Shown here piece by piece: positions 4,297 through 5,534 of a DNA stretch of 5,534 nt. Position numbers and translations under genes: made by a program. The DNA is from Micropruina sp. (GTDB taxonomy: Bacteria > Actinomycetota > Actinomycetes > Propionibacteriales > Propionibacteriaceae), in contig CP059261.1 of NCBI GenBank assembly GCA_013693855.1, positions 2,428,203 to 2,433,736 on the forward strand. The letters are read 5' to 3'. How positions within the stretch are numbered: the first letter of the stretch is position 1; every line of letters begins with the position of its first letter. A model generated the notes under the pieces. The model had not been told where the DNA came from, ran no database searches, and saw only the letters and a list, made by a program, of their open reading frames with translations.

Positions 4297-5534
4297 ATGG
4301 CTGACCGTTCCGTCCGCGTGATCCTCGCCGCCCAGGTCGCGGGATTCGTCGCCGGCATGGCGCAGGCACAGGCCGCAGTCGATTCCACCACGGCCGCGAT
4401 CGCGAAGAACAACGAGCAGGCCGACCGGATCGCCAGCGGCCTCGCCTCCGTCGGCGCGGTGGCAGCCCTGGGCTTCGGGGCAGCCGTCAAGGCCTTCGCC
4501 GACTACGATCAGGCGATGTCGGCCGTCATGGCCACGGGCGACGACGCGCGCGCCAACCAGGAAGCTCTGGGTGCTGCGGCACTGGAGGCCGGCCAGCGCA
4601 CTGTCTACTCGGCGGTCGAGTCGGCCCAGGCCATCGAGTCGCTGATGAAGGCCGGTCTGAGCGCCCAGGAGGTTCTGGACGGCGGCCTCAATGGCGCGCT
4701 CGACCTGGCAGCCGCTGGCAGTATGGAGGTAGCCGAAGCCGCAGACGTCATGGCCACCTCGCTCGCACAGTTCAATCTGCAGGGTGCCCAGGCTGGCCAC
4801 GTAGCCGACCTGCTGGCCGCCGGGGCGGGCAAGAGCGTCGGTGAGGTCCACGACCTGGCGATGGCGCTCAAGCAGTCGGGCACCGTGGCCAACCAGTTCG
4901 GTATCTCCGTGGAGGAGACAGTCGGCGGGCTCGCCCTCTTTGCAAAGAATGCGATCCAGGGATCGGATGCCGGCACCAGCCTGCGGCAGATGCTGCTCAT
5001 GCTGGCCAAGCCGACCGACGACGCGCAGGCGATGCTCAACAAGTACAACATTCAGGCGTACGACGCCCGAGGGAACTTCGTCGGTCTGGCCGGACTGGCC
5101 GACCAGTTGCAGGAGAAGCTTGGCGGACTGTCCCAGGAGCAGCAGAACCTTGCGCTGAAGACGATTTTCGGCGCCGACGCGATCCGAACCTCGACTGTCC
5201 TGATGCGTGAGGGCGGCGATGCTGTCAGGCGCTGGACCAAGGACGTGTCCGACCAGGGATACGCGACCGAGATGGCGGCGACCAGGCTCGACAACCTCAA
5301 GGGCGACCTGGAGCAGTTGACGGGATCCCTGGAGACCTTCGGGGTCAAGATGGGGTCCCAGGCGGACGGGCCGATGCGGAGCTTCGTGCAGGGGCTGACG
5401 GCCCTGATCAATGTGGCTGCGGACGCCGACCCGGCCATACAAGGCGTCGCGATGGCGGCGCTCGGCTCGGTGGCAGCGGTTGGCCTGCTGGGTGGCGGGA
5501 CCCTCAAGCTGGTGACGTCGCTCGGGCAGGCCAG
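4297..5534 (+). CDS. Tail tape measure protein (TP901-type core), 3' partial
   Basis: The frame is open from ATG 4297 to the end of the window, giving the first 412 residues of a protein that in this family is usually 700-2000 residues. The ribosome site GGAGGG (4282-4287) is 9 bases upstream. The protein sets tail length and fills the tube before DNA ejection. The N-terminus (MADRSVRVILAAQVAGFVAG) and an Ala/Gln-rich helix to about residue 47 precede a hydrophobic stretch at 48-66. The TP901-type core follows: TVYSAVESAQAIESLMKAGL (102-121), a DLAAAGSMEVAEAADVMATS segment (136-155), ALKQSGTVANQFGISVEETV (190-209), SDAGTSLRQMLLMLAKPTDD (223-242) and IFGADAIRTSTVLMREGGDA (290-309). A hydrophobic Gly/Ala segment at 382-405 is typical of the membrane-active part of such proteins. 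The gene begins 22 bases after the chaperone fusion stop, in the standard gene order. Confidence 0.95.
   Translation, partial: MADRSVRVILAAQVAGFVAGMAQAQAAVDSTTAAIAKNNEQADRIASGLASVGAVAALGFGAAVKAFADYDQAMSAVMATGDDARANQEALGAAALEAGQRTVYSAVESAQAIESLMKAGLSAQEVLDGGLNGALDLAAAGSMEVAEAADVMATSLAQFNLQGAQAGHVADLLAAGAGKSVGEVHDLAMALKQSGTVANQFGISVEETVGGLALFAKNAIQGSDAGTSLRQMLLMLAKPTDDAQAMLNKYNIQAYDARGNFVGLAGLADQLQEKLGGLSQEQQNLALKTIFGADAIRTSTVLMREGGDAVRRWTKDVSDQGYATEMAATRLDNLKGDLEQLTGSLETFGVKMGSQADGPMRSFVQGLTALINVAADADPAIQGVAMAALGSVAAVGLLGGGTLKLVTSLGQA

Noticed and set aside
4294..5442. Open frame of 382 codons on the - strand opposite the tape measure gene.
   Set aside because: It mirrors a gene with G/C-rich third positions. 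Its translation is rich in Arg, Gly, His and Val with no recognisable domain, while the + strand frame is a clear tape measure protein.
1..5534. CRISPR arrays, tRNA genes, insertion sequences, att sites.
   Set aside because: I saw no regularly spaced repeats, no tRNA-like cloverleaf with CCA-side pairing, no transposase frame and no direct repeats that would suggest an integration site.

Overview
The window is one continuous stretch of a tailed-phage (Caudoviricetes, siphovirus-type) morphogenesis module, all on the + strand. It is either from a free actinobacteriophage or from a prophage in a high-GC actinobacterium. The host inference rests on strong G/C preference at third codon positions, GTG starts, strong AGGAGG ribosome sites, and protein families typical of actinobacteriophages: an adaptor with a VRLLIGDD-type start, a DUF6093-like protein and a gpT-type capsid. 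No integrase, repressor, att site or host gene is present, so phage and prophage cannot be told apart and the genus cannot be named.

Layout from left to right: the C-terminal part of the major capsid protein (1-762); a head-tail connector (794-1180); a DUF6093-like head-tail stopper candidate (1185-1601); a 180-base non-coding gap with two possible hairpins (1602-1781); an HK97-gp10-like protein (1782-2123); a tail-terminator-like protein (2127-2497); a small uncharacterised protein (2514-2790); the major tail tube protein (2787-3274); a strong GC hairpin (3282-3321); the tail assembly chaperone (3361-3945) and its -1 frameshift extension (to 4274); and the N-terminal 412 residues of the tape measure protein (4297 to the window end).

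These genes act in sequence. The capsid forms the shell. The connector, DUF6093-like, gp10-like and terminator proteins probably form the neck and joining surface. The tube protein polymerises around the tape measure with help from the chaperone pair. The hairpin after the tube gene separates an abundant structural product from the chaperone genes.

Two observations stand out. First, the chaperone pair carries a canonical slippery heptamer CCCTTTC (3891-3897), in the correct frame and followed after 8 bases by a potential stem-loop. This is a well-formed programmed -1 frameshift signal. Second, four apparent frame breaks fall between about 2171 and 3011 in three consecutive genes. All four have the sense of one missing base in a G/C run or G/C-rich context, and a single added base restores a sensible protein at each. 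Sequencing or assembly error is the simplest explanation, but decay of a prophage module is possible. I see no evidence for a wholly new biological system here.
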